From: Bacteroidales bacterium
GTDB lineage: Bacteria > Bacteroidota > Bacteroidia > Bacteroidales > VadinHA17
Reading direction: 5' to 3'
Assembly: GCA_025454815.1 (NCBI GenBank)
Contig: JALONR010000015.1
Coordinates: forward strand, 62,001-126,000
Length of the DNA: 64,000 nt
Each line of letters begins with the position of its first letter. Within the stretch, counting starts at the first letter, position 1. Below the pieces are notes generated by a model. The model saw nothing but the letters and a program-made list of their open reading frames with translations, did no database searches and had not been told where the DNA came from. The position numbers and the translations under genes are program-made. Shown piece after piece: positions 42,536 through 52,193 of the stretch.

Positions 42536-44098
42536 ATGAAAAAAAATCTGAAAACACTGATCATCGCGATGCTGCTGATATCTGCAGCCCTTCCCGCATA
42601 CCCTGTAAACGATACAATAATTATCAGAAATGATGAATCAACTGAGGTCATTGAACATGATCTCGACAGCCTGCTGAACAACTGGTTCATCAGGATGTCA
42701 GTTGCAGGCCTGGATATCTCCCCGGCCGATTCGGTTATTGCCGAGTTCAGTGATTCAATTTACAAGGACCGGATCAGCCGGATCAATTCTCTGATCATCC
42801 TTCCATACAACAATATTATCCGTAACCACATCCATGTATACACAGACCGCAAGGTAGACCGGTTCCGGGTCATGCTTGGATTACAGGATTTCTACTTTCC
42901 CATGATTGAGGACATCTTTGACTATTACGGCCTTCCCGTTGAACTGAAGTATATGGCTGTCATTGAGTCGGCACTCAATCCCAATGCCGTCAGCCGTGTC
43001 GGAGCCACCGGTTTGTGGCAGTTCATGTACAGCACCGGGAGGATGTATGGCCTGACCATCAATTCGGTTGTGGATGAGCGCCGTGATCCGGTAAAGGCCA
43101 CCCATGCCGCGGCCAGATACCTGAAGGATCTTTACGGCATCTACAACGACTGGATCCTTGTAATTGCGGCATACAATTGCGGTCCGGGCAATGTCAACAA
43201 GGCTATCCGCCGTTCCGGCAACAGGAAAGACTATTGGGAAATATATTATCGTCTTCCCCGTGAGACAAGAGGATACATACCGGCATTTGTTGCCGCAACC
43301 TATGCAATGAACTATTACCGTGATCACAATATCACTCCGTTGCAGATAAATCTCCCGCTGGCCGTTGATACGGTTATGATATCCACTGACATGCACCTCG
43401 AGCAGATTGCAGCTGTTCTTGACCTGCCGCTTGACGAGCTCAGGGCCATGAACCCGCAGTACCGCACCGGGCTTGTGCCCGGGCGGAGCAGACCAAGCGG
43501 GGTGACACTTCCCCTCGACAGGCTGGGTGATTTCATAGCCATGACTGACACAATTACCGGCTACAGGAAGGATCAGTACCTGACCAGGGTGAACCAGACC
43601 TCACTGCCACAACATACGACATCCTCCTACACGCCCCCTGACGTCAGCGGCAAGACAAAGCTGACATATACAGTCAAGGACGGGGATAATCTCGGTTTTA
43701 TTTCCGAATGGTATGATGTTCCCCTGTCGGAGCTTAGGTACTGGAACAACATCTATCGTAATACCATCAGGGTGGGACAGAAGCTGGCGGTTTATATTGA
43801 TCCGGGGAAAGCTGAACGATACAGCAAAATCAACTCGATGAGCTTTGCCGAGAAGCAAAGACTGGAGGGAAAACCTGTGGCATCCTCCTCAACCGCTTCA
43901 GCCTCTCCGCAGGCTTCAGCAGCTTCTGCCTCCGACGGTGAATTTGAATTCTATACCGTAAGGTACGGTGATACGGTCTGGGATATAGCTAAAAAATTTG
44001 ATGGTGTTTCAGCCACTGACATACTGAGACTTAACAATATATCAGATGCTTCAAGGATACAGGTGGGACAGAAGCTGAGAATCAGGAAGAAAAGCTGA
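42536..44098 (+). CDS. LysM-containing lytic transglycosylase (MltD-like)
   Basis: Cleaves peptidoglycan glycan strands to 1,6-anhydro-MurNAc products in the periplasm. The 520 residues include a signal peptide (ends ALPAYP), a family 1 transglycosylase domain with the catalytic Glu in MAVIESALNPNAVS followed by GATGLWQFM and AAYNCGPGNVNKA, and two C-terminal LysM repeats (each YTV-x3-GD... with a GQKL ending) that bind peptidoglycan. It is 13 bp upstream of the SGNH-MBOAT fusion, so cleavage and O-acylation of glycan may be linked. Confidence 0.93.
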   Translation: MKKNLKTLIIAMLLISAALPAYPVNDTIIIRNDESTEVIEHDLDSLLNNWFIRMSVAGLDISPADSVIAEFSDSIYKDRISRINSLIILPYNNIIRNHIHVYTDRKVDRFRVMLGLQDFYFPMIEDIFDYYGLPVELKYMAVIESALNPNAVSRVGATGLWQFMYSTGRMYGLTINSVVDERRDPVKATHAAARYLKDLYGIYNDWILVIAAYNCGPGNVNKAIRRSGNRKDYWEIYYRLPRETRGYIPAFVAATYAMNYYRDHNITPLQINLPLAVDTVMISTDMHLEQIAAVLDLPLDELRAMNPQYRTGLVPGRSRPSGVTLPLDRLGDFIAMTDTITGYRKDQYLTRVNQTSLPQHTTSSYTPPDVSGKTKLTYTVKDGDNLGFISEWYDVPLSELRYWNNIYRNTIRVGQKLAVYIDPGKAERYSKINSMSFAEKQRLEGKPVASSSTASASPQASAASASDGEFEFYTVRYGDTVWDIAKKFDGVSATDILRLNNISDASRIQVGQKLRIRKKS

Positions 44099-44111
44099 AT
44101 AAAAGAATAAT

Positions 44112-47100
44112 ATGCATCCCGGCAGAATCCTAGCCTTTCTGCTTACTGTCGTTCTGACACTTTTCGTTCTAAGCCTGGTGACCATCGGACCCGGGAAGGG
44201 GGACCATGGACTGCACCAGGATGAGGATGCAAATTCTGACAGTACGTGGTCTGAGACCAGGGCACCGGATTCAATACAGGCACCCCGACCTTTCCGGCCG
44301 GATTCAGTACAGGCACCCCGACCTTTCCAGCCGGGTGAAGCCCTCAAGGATTCACTTGCGGGTGGCGGCCAGTTCAGGATCATTTATTATGGTGATTCAC
44401 AGCTGGAAGGTGACCGCGTCACCTCACTGCTCAGGAAGACGCTCAGGCAGGAGGGAGGTGGGAAAGGACCCGGGCTTATCTCACCGGTAATGCCGGTGAT
44501 GTATACCAGGTCATACGTTGTACGCTCATCGTCAAACTGGAAGCGATATACACTTCTCGATTACCGGAACGGAACCCTGCCTCACAACAGGCTCGGCCCC
44601 ATGCTTGCACTCTGTCGTTTCACTCCGCCGGGAGACAGCATGAGAACCCGATCCTTTGCATCGGTGAAGATAAACCCCGTACCGGGAGCAGATACTGCAG
44701 TTTCAGTTTATGAGAACCTCAGGATCTTTTACGGAAATAATCATGATACCGTTCTCGTCAGCATCCGGTCAGGCAGTTCGCTGGTCGATTTTGCAATGCT
44801 GCAGATGGGAGAGGGGCCGATGGAATATTCAGTCATGCTTCCCGGAGTCTCAGATATTACCGTGGAGTTTACAGGCCGCAATTCACCTGATATTTATGCC
44901 ATTAGCCTTGAAAGCAATACCGGGGTGATTGTTGACAACATACCTGTCCGCGGCAGCGCCGGACTGGAGTTTGTCATGACTGATATCCGCGGTTTTGAAG
45001 GATGCTTTTCAGCCCTGAAGCCTGACATTATCTTCCTTCAGTTTGGGCTGAACGTTGTAAGGAATGTACGAAGCGAGTATCTTTATTATGAAGAGGGGCT
45101 TGTAAAGCAGATCAATTATCTCAGGCAGGCTTCAGGCGGAGCCCCCGTGGTGCTTGTAAGCGTTACCGACATGGCGCTGCGTGATAATGACACCATACGC
45201 CGTTTCCCGAACATCAGGGCCATACGTGACGCGCAGATGAAGGCTGCTCAACGGAGCGGCGCCATTTTCTGGGATGCCTTGGAATCAATGGGCGGTCCGG
45301 GGTCAATAATGACCTGGTTTAACCATCTTCCCGCACTCGCATCGAAAGACCTGACACACCTTTCCAATGCAGGCACGGATACCATCGCCCTGCGGATATT
45401 CAATGACCTTCTTGCCGTCAGTCCGGTTGGTGAGACCGGAGAATCCGGCAGGCAGAACCCTGCCGGCTCCCCGGAGACAGCTGCCTCCGGTGCGGGCCTC
45501 GCCACCGGAGACTCAGGCACCGGGACCGGCTCCGAAGACCCCGGCTTCAGGACCGGCTCCGAAGACTCCGGTTTCAGGACCGGCTCCGCAGACTCCGGTT
45601 TCGGGACCGGCTCCGAAGACCCGGGCGCCGGTTCAGCAAGTGCTGACGGTGATGAAATGCAGGATGAGGAACTGGAACCTACCGGAAGTACCGTGAGATT
45701 CATTGGGGGAAAGATCATAACCTGGGTTTCATCCGTACTGAAGTACCATCCTGACCAGACCTTCATCTTTACCACACCCGGGTTCTGGATCTTCTTCATT
45801 GTGGTTATGGCAGGGTTTGCGCTGCTCCACAGACGGAGGGCAATGTGCCATACATGGCTCCTCCTTGTCAGCCTCTATTTTTATTACCGGGCAGGTGGAC
45901 TCTTCATCATCCTTCTTGCACTGACCACCCTTCTTACCTGGTTTACCGCACTCATGACCGGCAGGGCGGAGCGTAAGGGAGGCAAACGGCTGTGGCTGGT
46001 GGTGAATATATTCATGCTGCTGGGTTTCCTCTCATATTTCAAGTATGCGGCCTTCTTCACCGATGTCATCAACTCGCTCTTCAATACTTCGCTGGTGGCC
46101 CGTGACATATTTTCGTCATGGTCAAACACCCTCTTCGGTACAAACTTCAATGTCACCACGATAATACTTCCTGTGGGTATTTCATTCTTTACCTTCCAGG
46201 CCCTCAGTTACAGTATTGACGTATACCGCGGAAGAATGGCGGCGGAACGCAATCTGGTCGATTTTGCCTTTTACCTGACATTCTTTCCGCAGCTTGTTGC
46301 CGGTCCTATCGTCAGGGCTTCGGAGTTCATCCCTCAGATGAGGGGTGAGTATACCATCAGCCGGAATGAGTTTGGTTACGGGCTCTTCCTGATTCTGCAG
46401 GGCCTCATCAAGAAGATGCTCATATCAGACTTTATCTCATCAGGCTTTATTGACAGGGTGTTTGACGCACCCGCAATTTATTCCGGGTTTGAAAACCTGA
46501 TGGCGGTGTACGGTTACGGACTGCAGATTTACTGTGACTTCTCAGGTTATACTGACATTGCCATCGGGGTGGCCATGCTGATGGGGTTCAGGCTGCCGCT
46601 TAACTTCAATTCACCCTACAAGGCAGCAAATATCAGTGATTTCTGGAAAAGGTGGCATATCTCGCTCTCGAGGTGGCTGAAGGATTATCTCTACATCCCC
46701 CTCGGCGGAAACAGGAAAGGGTGGTTTCGCACCGGCATCAACCTGATGGTAACAATGCTGCTTGGAGGCCTGTGGCATGGCGCTGCTGCACGTTTCGTGG
46801 TGTGGGGCGGCCTCCACGGCGTGGCGCTGGTGGCAGAAAAGATATGGCACCGGATCTTCAGAAAGGTGACACGAAGAAGACGAATTGCACATGTGGCCGG
46901 GATACTGCTCACCTTTAACTTCGTCAGTTTTGCCTGGATATTTTTCAGGGCCGGCACCATGGAACAGGCCGGAGTAATGCTGCATCAGATCCTTTCCTCA
47001 TTCAACCCCGGCAATTACGGCCATGTGCTGATGGCATACCTGCCGGTGGCAGTGCTTATCGTGTCAGGCTATATCCTGCATTTTCTCCCTGTGACGGTCA

Positions 47101-47231
47101 AGGAATCATACAGGGGACTGTTCATCAGGCTTCCGGTTGTGGTTCAGCTCCTCTTTACCATTGCTGTTGCACTATTGCTTCACAGGGTGGGAACTGACGT
47201 GGTGCAGCCCTTCATTTATTTCCGGTTCTGA
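44112..47231 (+). CDS. SGNH hydrolase-MBOAT O-acyltransferase fusion
   Basis: A 1039-residue membrane protein. Residues 8-25 are an anchor and ~30-80 are low-complexity. Residues ~85-440 form an SGNH/GDSL-like domain with block I IIYYGDSQLEGD, block III FLQFGLNVV (Asn kept, Asp lost) and block V SKDLTHLSNAG with the Asp-His pair. Residues ~450-520 are a repeat linker. Residues ~555-1039 form an AlgI-type MBOAT with SYSIDVYRG, FFPQLVAGPI and the active-site His in GGLWHGAAARFVVWGGLHG. MBOAT proteins pass acyl groups across the membrane and SGNH partners place them on sugars; the two are usually separate genes (PatA/PatB, AlgI/AlgX). The neighbour is a lytic transglycosylase, so peptidoglycan O-acetylation is my best guess. 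Confidence 0.85.
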   Translation: MHPGRILAFLLTVVLTLFVLSLVTIGPGKGDHGLHQDEDANSDSTWSETRAPDSIQAPRPFRPDSVQAPRPFQPGEALKDSLAGGGQFRIIYYGDSQLEGDRVTSLLRKTLRQEGGGKGPGLISPVMPVMYTRSYVVRSSSNWKRYTLLDYRNGTLPHNRLGPMLALCRFTPPGDSMRTRSFASVKINPVPGADTAVSVYENLRIFYGNNHDTVLVSIRSGSSLVDFAMLQMGEGPMEYSVMLPGVSDITVEFTGRNSPDIYAISLESNTGVIVDNIPVRGSAGLEFVMTDIRGFEGCFSALKPDIIFLQFGLNVVRNVRSEYLYYEEGLVKQINYLRQASGGAPVVLVSVTDMALRDNDTIRRFPNIRAIRDAQMKAAQRSGAIFWDALESMGGPGSIMTWFNHLPALASKDLTHLSNAGTDTIALRIFNDLLAVSPVGETGESGRQNPAGSPETAASGAGLATGDSGTGTGSEDPGFRTGSEDSGFRTGSADSGFGTGSEDPGAGSASADGDEMQDEELEPTGSTVRFIGGKIITWVSSVLKYHPDQTFIFTTPGFWIFFIVVMAGFALLHRRRAMCHTWLLLVSLYFYYRAGGLFIILLALTTLLTWFTALMTGRAERKGGKRLWLVVNIFMLLGFLSYFKYAAFFTDVINSLFNTSLVARDIFSSWSNTLFGTNFNVTTIILPVGISFFTFQALSYSIDVYRGRMAAERNLVDFAFYLTFFPQLVAGPIVRASEFIPQMRGEYTISRNEFGYGLFLILQGLIKKMLISDFISSGFIDRVFDAPAIYSGFENLMAVYGYGLQIYCDFSGYTDIAIGVAMLMGFRLPLNFNSPYKAANISDFWKRWHISLSRWLKDYLYIPLGGNRKGWFRTGINLMVTMLLGGLWHGAAARFVVWGGLHGVALVAEKIWHRIFRKVTRRRRIAHVAGILLTFNFVSFAWIFFRAGTMEQAGVMLHQILSSFNPGNYGHVLMAYLPVAVLIVSGYILHFLPVTVKESYRGLFIRLPVVVQLLFTIAVALLLHRVGTDVVQPFIYFRF
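44265..44330. repeat. 33-bp in-frame duplication
   Basis: Two near-identical 33-bp copies (44265-44297 and 44298-44330) encode PDSIQAPRPFR and PDSVQAPRPFQ in the N-terminal linker of the SGNH-MBOAT protein. Confidence 0.9.
45525..45632. repeat. 27-bp in-frame tandem repeat, 4 copies
   Basis: Copies at 45525, 45552, 45579 and 45606 encode nine-residue units (TGSEDPGFR, TGSEDSGFR, TGSADSGFG, TGSEDPGAG) in the linker between the SGNH and MBOAT domains. The acidic Gly/Ser composition suggests a flexible periplasmic tether whose length may vary between strains. Confidence 0.92.
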
Positions 47232-47286
47232 CAGATCAGGCCAGGTTATTTTGGTTTTGTCATCAGTTCCATATCTGACATGCCGG

Positions 47287-49647
47287 CTATCTTGATTCTG
47301 TCATCAGCTCTGCCTCCGACATACCGGCTGAGGATGCCTTGATCATTATCCTGCCCGGATTGGCTGATCTCAGCAATATTGATGCGATGCCCGCTTCTGC
47401 CCTGGCCGGGTTGTTTCCTATCAGCTCTGCATTTCCCCTGACTGTGAACTCCACCAGCGAGTCAGCGGTATGAACAGGATTACCGGTTGAGTCAATCATG
47501 GTGGCATATACAAAGATGACATCGGCGTTATTACCCCTGAGCGGCTTATTGCTGAAGTCTGCCGTCAGGCGGAGGGCTACAGGCCTCCCTGGCGTGGTTA
47601 CGGAGTGGGATGCCACCTCCGTTCCATTCCGCATTGCTGACGCCCTGATTGTTCCGGGTGAGTACCCCGGCAGGATGAAAGTAAAGGGCGGATGTGCCAG
47701 GTTGACTGAGTTTATGTCATTATCAGGGCCCTGCATCGCAATGAGTGTGTCATTCCGAAAGAGCTGAACGGTGTCAGCGTTGCTGAATACCCTCACGGTG
47801 TTGCCTGATCCGGGCAGGTTATGGTGGGCGATGAAACAGACGGGACCCTCCACTGTCTGGCTGCGGTAGAACCAATAGGAAAACTTCGGCAGCCTGAAGA
47901 TGTCCATGATACCTGAGGCTTCAATATCGGGTGCATAACCCCTGTTATAATCGAACATCAGCCAGTTGGCATCACCGAAACACGGGCCATTCTGGTTGTC
48001 ATTGTGAGCTTCCTGGAAATTCCAGGCCTGCTGTAGCATTCGCCTGTCGCCTGCTCCCCGTAACTGCCTTGAACTTCTCTCCTCAGGTGCCAGGTCACTG
48101 AACTCCGACTGGTTGAAACCTGCATTATCGGCGTGATATTCCCAGTCACCATATTCGCAGATGAAGAGGGGCTTAGCTTTGCGGTAATCCTTCCAGTAAT
48201 CAGGAGCTTCTGCATGCTGGCGGGCCGGGACAAAAACATCGCAAATGGTATCCATCCAGCTGCAGGTCAGGTTGTTGCCAAGAGGCAGCTCCTCCTTCAC
48301 CGTCTGGTGCAGCTTGTTGAGGAAGCTGACAGGCATGACCGTCTCATTCAGTGAGGCTTCCCACAGCACAACCGACGGGTGATTACGGTCACGGCGGCAC
48401 ATCATACGGGTGTCACGCAATGCCGCCTCTGCAAAGAGAGAGTCACCCATGAACTGCCATCCCGGGATGGCATCTATGACCAGCAGACCCAGTTCATCAC
48501 AGGCATTGAGGAATGCCGGCGAGGGAGGATAGTGGGAGCAACGCACCAGGTTGAATCCGGCCTCACGGATCTTGAAGGCATCACGGTAACTTGCCTCATC
48601 TGAAAGGGCATAACCGATATACGGGTATTCCTGGTGACGGTTCGTACCGGCGAGCCTTACCGGCTCGCCATTGACCAGCAGACCCTTGTCCGGGGTGATC
48701 CTGACCGACCTGATGCCGGTGCGTATCTCACGGCTGTCAACCACGGTGCTGTTCTCTGACAACAGTTCGGTACGGATTGTATAGAGGAAGGGTCTCTCCG
48801 GTGTCCACAAGGCCGGTTTCATTACTATCATCCTGGTCATCAGGCGCAGACTCTGACCCGGTTCAAGTTCAGTGAGCCCGGACAGTGAAGAGGCAACCTC
48901 AAGTCCGGCAGCATCAAGGAGAGTATTCTTCATCCGGAATGACCTGGGTATACGGTCATCATTGCTTACATGAACAGAGAGTGTAAGGGTGGCAGATTCC
49001 CTGCTGACATCCCTTATGCCGGTCATTATACCACCTCCGTATGTGCCATGGTACTCCGGCGGTGCCGTAATGTGGAGCCGGTCTGCCACGGTGAGGCTGA
49101 CGTTGCGGTACAGGCCGCTGTACCAGAGGAAATCCAGTTCATTCAGAGGCTTTCCGGGCGGGATGTGCGGATTCTCCCTGTTGTCAAGTCGCACAAGAAT
49201 CTCATTTTCAGATCCGTATTCAAGGTCATCAGTGAGATTGACATAAAACGGCAGGTATCCTCCCGTATGCCGCGCTATCTCAGCGCCGTTAAGATAGACA
49301 ATGGCATCATGCATTGCCCCTTCAAATAGCAGTCCGGTATGTCTGTGCCGCTGCCTCCGGTCAGGCCGGTAGAGTCTCTTGTACCAGCATATCCCTGTCC
49401 ATTGCTGACCGCTTATCACCAGTGGTTCAATGAATGCAGTGTGTGGCAGGGAGACCTCTTCCCACCTGTGGTTCGGGATGATGCCGGGAAGTATCTTATC
49501 GGCATTGGCAGAGTCCTGCCTGATAAAAAGCCAGCTCTCATTGAATGGTACGGTGACGCTGTCATCTCTGCCACTGCCGCAGGCTGTAAGGAGAAACAGC
49601 CCAAGTGCCAGAGCCGGCAACAGCGATATTCCGCAGTTCCTTGTCAT
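47287..49647 (-). CDS. Glycoside hydrolase family 2 lipoprotein
   Basis: A 786-residue exported lipoprotein (lipobox LTACG, Cys23) with the GH2 layout: sugar-binding domain, immunoglobulin-like domain, TIM barrel (from ~290), then C-terminal beta domains. The acid/base Glu is in VVLWEASLNET and the likely nucleophile Glu in FICEYGDWEYH. RLAGTNRHQEYPYIG is the usual GH2 start of the barrel. Beta-galactosidase, beta-mannosidase or beta-glucuronidase activity cannot be told apart. Its ATG overlaps the stop of the NtrC-like regulator gene (ATGA), so the two are coupled. Confidence 0.9.
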   Translation of the reverse strand: MTRNCGISLLPALALGLFLLTACGSGRDDSVTVPFNESWLFIRQDSANADKILPGIIPNHRWEEVSLPHTAFIEPLVISGQQWTGICWYKRLYRPDRRQRHRHTGLLFEGAMHDAIVYLNGAEIARHTGGYLPFYVNLTDDLEYGSENEILVRLDNRENPHIPPGKPLNELDFLWYSGLYRNVSLTVADRLHITAPPEYHGTYGGGIMTGIRDVSRESATLTLSVHVSNDDRIPRSFRMKNTLLDAAGLEVASSLSGLTELEPGQSLRLMTRMIVMKPALWTPERPFLYTIRTELLSENSTVVDSREIRTGIRSVRITPDKGLLVNGEPVRLAGTNRHQEYPYIGYALSDEASYRDAFKIREAGFNLVRCSHYPPSPAFLNACDELGLLVIDAIPGWQFMGDSLFAEAALRDTRMMCRRDRNHPSVVLWEASLNETVMPVSFLNKLHQTVKEELPLGNNLTCSWMDTICDVFVPARQHAEAPDYWKDYRKAKPLFICEYGDWEYHADNAGFNQSEFSDLAPEERSSRQLRGAGDRRMLQQAWNFQEAHNDNQNGPCFGDANWLMFDYNRGYAPDIEASGIMDIFRLPKFSYWFYRSQTVEGPVCFIAHHNLPGSGNTVRVFSNADTVQLFRNDTLIAMQGPDNDINSVNLAHPPFTFILPGYSPGTIRASAMRNGTEVASHSVTTPGRPVALRLTADFSNKPLRGNNADVIFVYATMIDSTGNPVHTADSLVEFTVRGNAELIGNNPARAEAGIASILLRSANPGRIMIKASSAGMSEAELMTESR

Positions 49648-50822
49648 AATTCACCAAATCCCGATACCGGGTGAGCGTAGGCAACCACATCCCTGCCCGT
49701 TATCTCCTCAGGACAGAGAATGATAAGCCTTTCAAGCACATTCCTGAACTCCCTGATATTGCCGGTCCATTTGATCTTCTGCAGTTCAGTGATGGCATCA
49801 GGCCGGATCTTCTTCCTTCCCATGCCGTATTCACCGCAGATCAGTGTATTGAAATGATCTGCAAGAAGGGGTATATCCTCTTTTCTCTCGTTGAGGGTGG
49901 GTACATGGATCAGAATGACACTCAGACGGTGGTACAGGTCTTCCCTGAAGGTGTTGCGGTCAATCTCCTCCCTTATATTCTTGTTGGTTGCGGCAATTAC
50001 CCTTACATCAACCTGTATATCCTTGTCAGACCCCACCCGGGTTATCTTGTTTTCCTGGAGGGCTCTCAGGACCTTTGCCTGTGCCGCAAGGCTCATGTCT
50101 CCCACTTCATCGAGGAATATTGTTCCGCCGCTTGCCTGTTCAAATTTGCCTATACGCTGTTTGATGGCGGAGGTGAATGATCCCTTTTCATGGCCGAAAA
50201 GTTCACTTTCAATGAGCTCGGAGGGGATGGCTGCGCAGTTAACCTCCACGAACGGGCCGCGTGAACGGTTGCTCTTTTCGTGTATCTGATGCGCCACAAG
50301 CTCCTTGCCGGTGCCGTTGGAACCGGTGATGAGTACCCGTGCCTCGGTGGGTGCAACCCTGTCAATCATCTCCTTAACCTGTATTATGGCAGGGGAGTTG
50401 CCGACTATCTCGTACTTTTTTGTGACCTGCTTCTTCAGCACCTTTGTCTGTGTGATGAGAGAGCCTCTTTCAAGCGCATTGCGAATGGTTATCAGCAGGC
50501 GGTTAAGGTCAAGAGGCTTCTCCAGAAAGTCAAAGGCTCCCTTCTTGATAGAGTCAACGGCGGTATCAATGTTGCCGTGGCCTGATATCATTATGACAGG
50601 CACATCAGCGGTAATATCCAAAAGCTTCTGGAGCACCTCTATCCCGTCCATCTTTGCCATCTTGATGTCGCATAGGACCGCATCATACTGCTGCTGCGAG
50701 AAGAGCTCTATGCCCGCCCCGCCCTCCTCGGCAAGATCAACCTCGTACTTTTCATATTCAAGCACATCCTTCAGCGTGTTCCTGATTGACCTTTCGTCAT
50801 CAATGACCAGTATCCTCGGCAT
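49644..50822 (-). CDS. NtrC-like sigma-54 response regulator without DNA-binding domain
   Basis: A 392-residue protein: receiver domain (1-~120, phospho-acceptor Asp52, Asp8/Asp9 acidic pair) and AAA+ domain (~140-380) with Walker A GSNGTGKE and Walker B GGTIFLDEVGDM. The sigma-54-contacting loop, normally GAFTGA, reads GSFTSA at residues 214-219. The protein ends about ten residues after the AAA+ lid, so the usual Fis-type helix-turn-helix is missing. It may act from solution or no longer contact sigma-54 normally. No histidine kinase lies nearby. It follows the ABC exporter by 12 bp and overlaps the GH2 gene. Confidence 0.9.
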   Translation of the reverse strand: MPRILVIDDERSIRNTLKDVLEYEKYEVDLAEEGGAGIELFSQQQYDAVLCDIKMAKMDGIEVLQKLLDITADVPVIMISGHGNIDTAVDSIKKGAFDFLEKPLDLNRLLITIRNALERGSLITQTKVLKKQVTKKYEIVGNSPAIIQVKEMIDRVAPTEARVLITGSNGTGKELVAHQIHEKSNRSRGPFVEVNCAAIPSELIESELFGHEKGSFTSAIKQRIGKFEQASGGTIFLDEVGDMSLAAQAKVLRALQENKITRVGSDKDIQVDVRVIAATNKNIREEIDRNTFREDLYHRLSVILIHVPTLNERKEDIPLLADHFNTLICGEYGMGRKKIRPDAITELQKIKWTGNIREFRNVLERLIILCPEEITGRDVVAYAHPVSGFGEL

Positions 50823-50834
50823 GTCCTGTTTATT

Positions 50835-52190
50835 TTATCCTTTGTATGTCAGCCACTTCCACAGCTCCTTGTATGAGGTCTTCTTTCCGTACATGAGAAT
50901 GCCCGTACGGTAAATCTTTGCTGCCATCCATACCGCCCCGAAGATTGTGAGCAGCATCAGTCCCATTGAGAGTGCAATCTCCCAGGCAGGCACATCAAAC
51001 GGTATCCGGGCCATCATAACAATTGGCGAAGTGAATGGAATGATTGAGAACCAGAATGAGAGGGAGCTTTCGGGATTTTGCATTGTCCCCATGGCAACCA
51101 CCAGCCCCAGTATTATAGGTATGGTTACGGGAAGCATGAACTGCTGCGTTTCGGTCTCGTTGTCAACAGCTGATCCGATGGCGGCAAAGAGAGAGGCGTA
51201 CAGCAGGTACCCGGTCAGGAAGTAGAATATGAAGCTGAAGATTATCAGCCCCCAGGGCTGATTCAATGCTCCGGCAAATATCTCCTGGAATTCAGTGAGC
51301 TGTTCAGGTGTTACTGTAGTGGTGGCAGCACCCGGTACCGACTGGTCTGCCTCAGCAAGGCTTCTTGGCAGCTGCTGGATCTGTTCCATTGTTCCCTCGG
51401 GCAGGAGGTTGGTCTTGACAATCATGACCAGGGCAAGTGTGAGCACAATCCAGAGGGCAAACTGGGTGAGCCCAACCAGGGCCACACCAATGATCTTGCC
51501 CAGCATCAGCTGGACCGGTTTAACCGAGGATACAATCACCTCGACTATGCGGTTGGTCTTCTCCTCGATAACACCCCTCATGACCATGGAGCCGAACATG
51601 AACACCAGCATATACATGAGAAAACCTCCGATGTAAGCCAGTGCCATTGAGATACCGGTACTGGTCTCGCGCGCACTGCCCGTTTCGTCCATCTTGATGG
51701 TCTGCACCCTCACGCTGGTGTTGATGGTCCGCAGAATCTCGTCGAGGTTTTCAATGTTGTAGGCAAGCAGCTTCTGCCTCTCAATCTCCTTTTCAAGTGA
51801 TCCGGAAATGTGGTCAAGGAGCCCTATGGGGGGTTGCTTGCGTGAAATAAGCTGTATGGCATCAGGATTTGTTACCAGGTCAGGTGAGATGTATAGCACC
51901 CCGTAGTAGCCCATTTCAGAAAAGGTGTTCTTTATGTCATTGAGCTTCACCCCACTGAGATATTCAAAATCGACATCCCTGGTGTCAGCGATCACGTTGG
52001 TAAACAGATCCGATCCGTCTTCGATTACTGCTATTTTCTTGAACTCCTTGTCCTCGTTGGTCATCACCAGTGCCGGGATGATGAATATAAGGGCAAAGAG
52101 GAAGGGGGTCAGCAGGGTCATTATGATGAATGACTTCTTCCGTACCCTGGTGATATATTCACGTTGTATAATCAGTGCTATCTTGTTCAT
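50835..52190 (-). CDS. ABC-2 type exporter permease (NatB-like)
   Basis: A 451-residue inner-membrane protein with one N-terminal helix, a ~150-residue extracytoplasmic domain, and five more helices in the C-terminal half. This is the ABC-2 layout of sodium or drug exporters such as NatB/YhaP. The start MNKIALIIQREYITRVRKKSF and the MVMRGVIEEKTNRIVEVIVSSVKPVQLMLGKI stretch, in pieces, are family hallmarks. The partner ATPase gene ends three bases upstream. Substrate unknown. Confidence 0.9.
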   Translation of the reverse strand: MNKIALIIQREYITRVRKKSFIIMTLLTPFLFALIFIIPALVMTNEDKEFKKIAVIEDGSDLFTNVIADTRDVDFEYLSGVKLNDIKNTFSEMGYYGVLYISPDLVTNPDAIQLISRKQPPIGLLDHISGSLEKEIERQKLLAYNIENLDEILRTINTSVRVQTIKMDETGSARETSTGISMALAYIGGFLMYMLVFMFGSMVMRGVIEEKTNRIVEVIVSSVKPVQLMLGKIIGVALVGLTQFALWIVLTLALVMIVKTNLLPEGTMEQIQQLPRSLAEADQSVPGAATTTVTPEQLTEFQEIFAGALNQPWGLIIFSFIFYFLTGYLLYASLFAAIGSAVDNETETQQFMLPVTIPIILGLVVAMGTMQNPESSLSFWFSIIPFTSPIVMMARIPFDVPAWEIALSMGLMLLTIFGAVWMAAKIYRTGILMYGKKTSYKELWKWLTYKG

Positions 52191-52193
52191 GGC

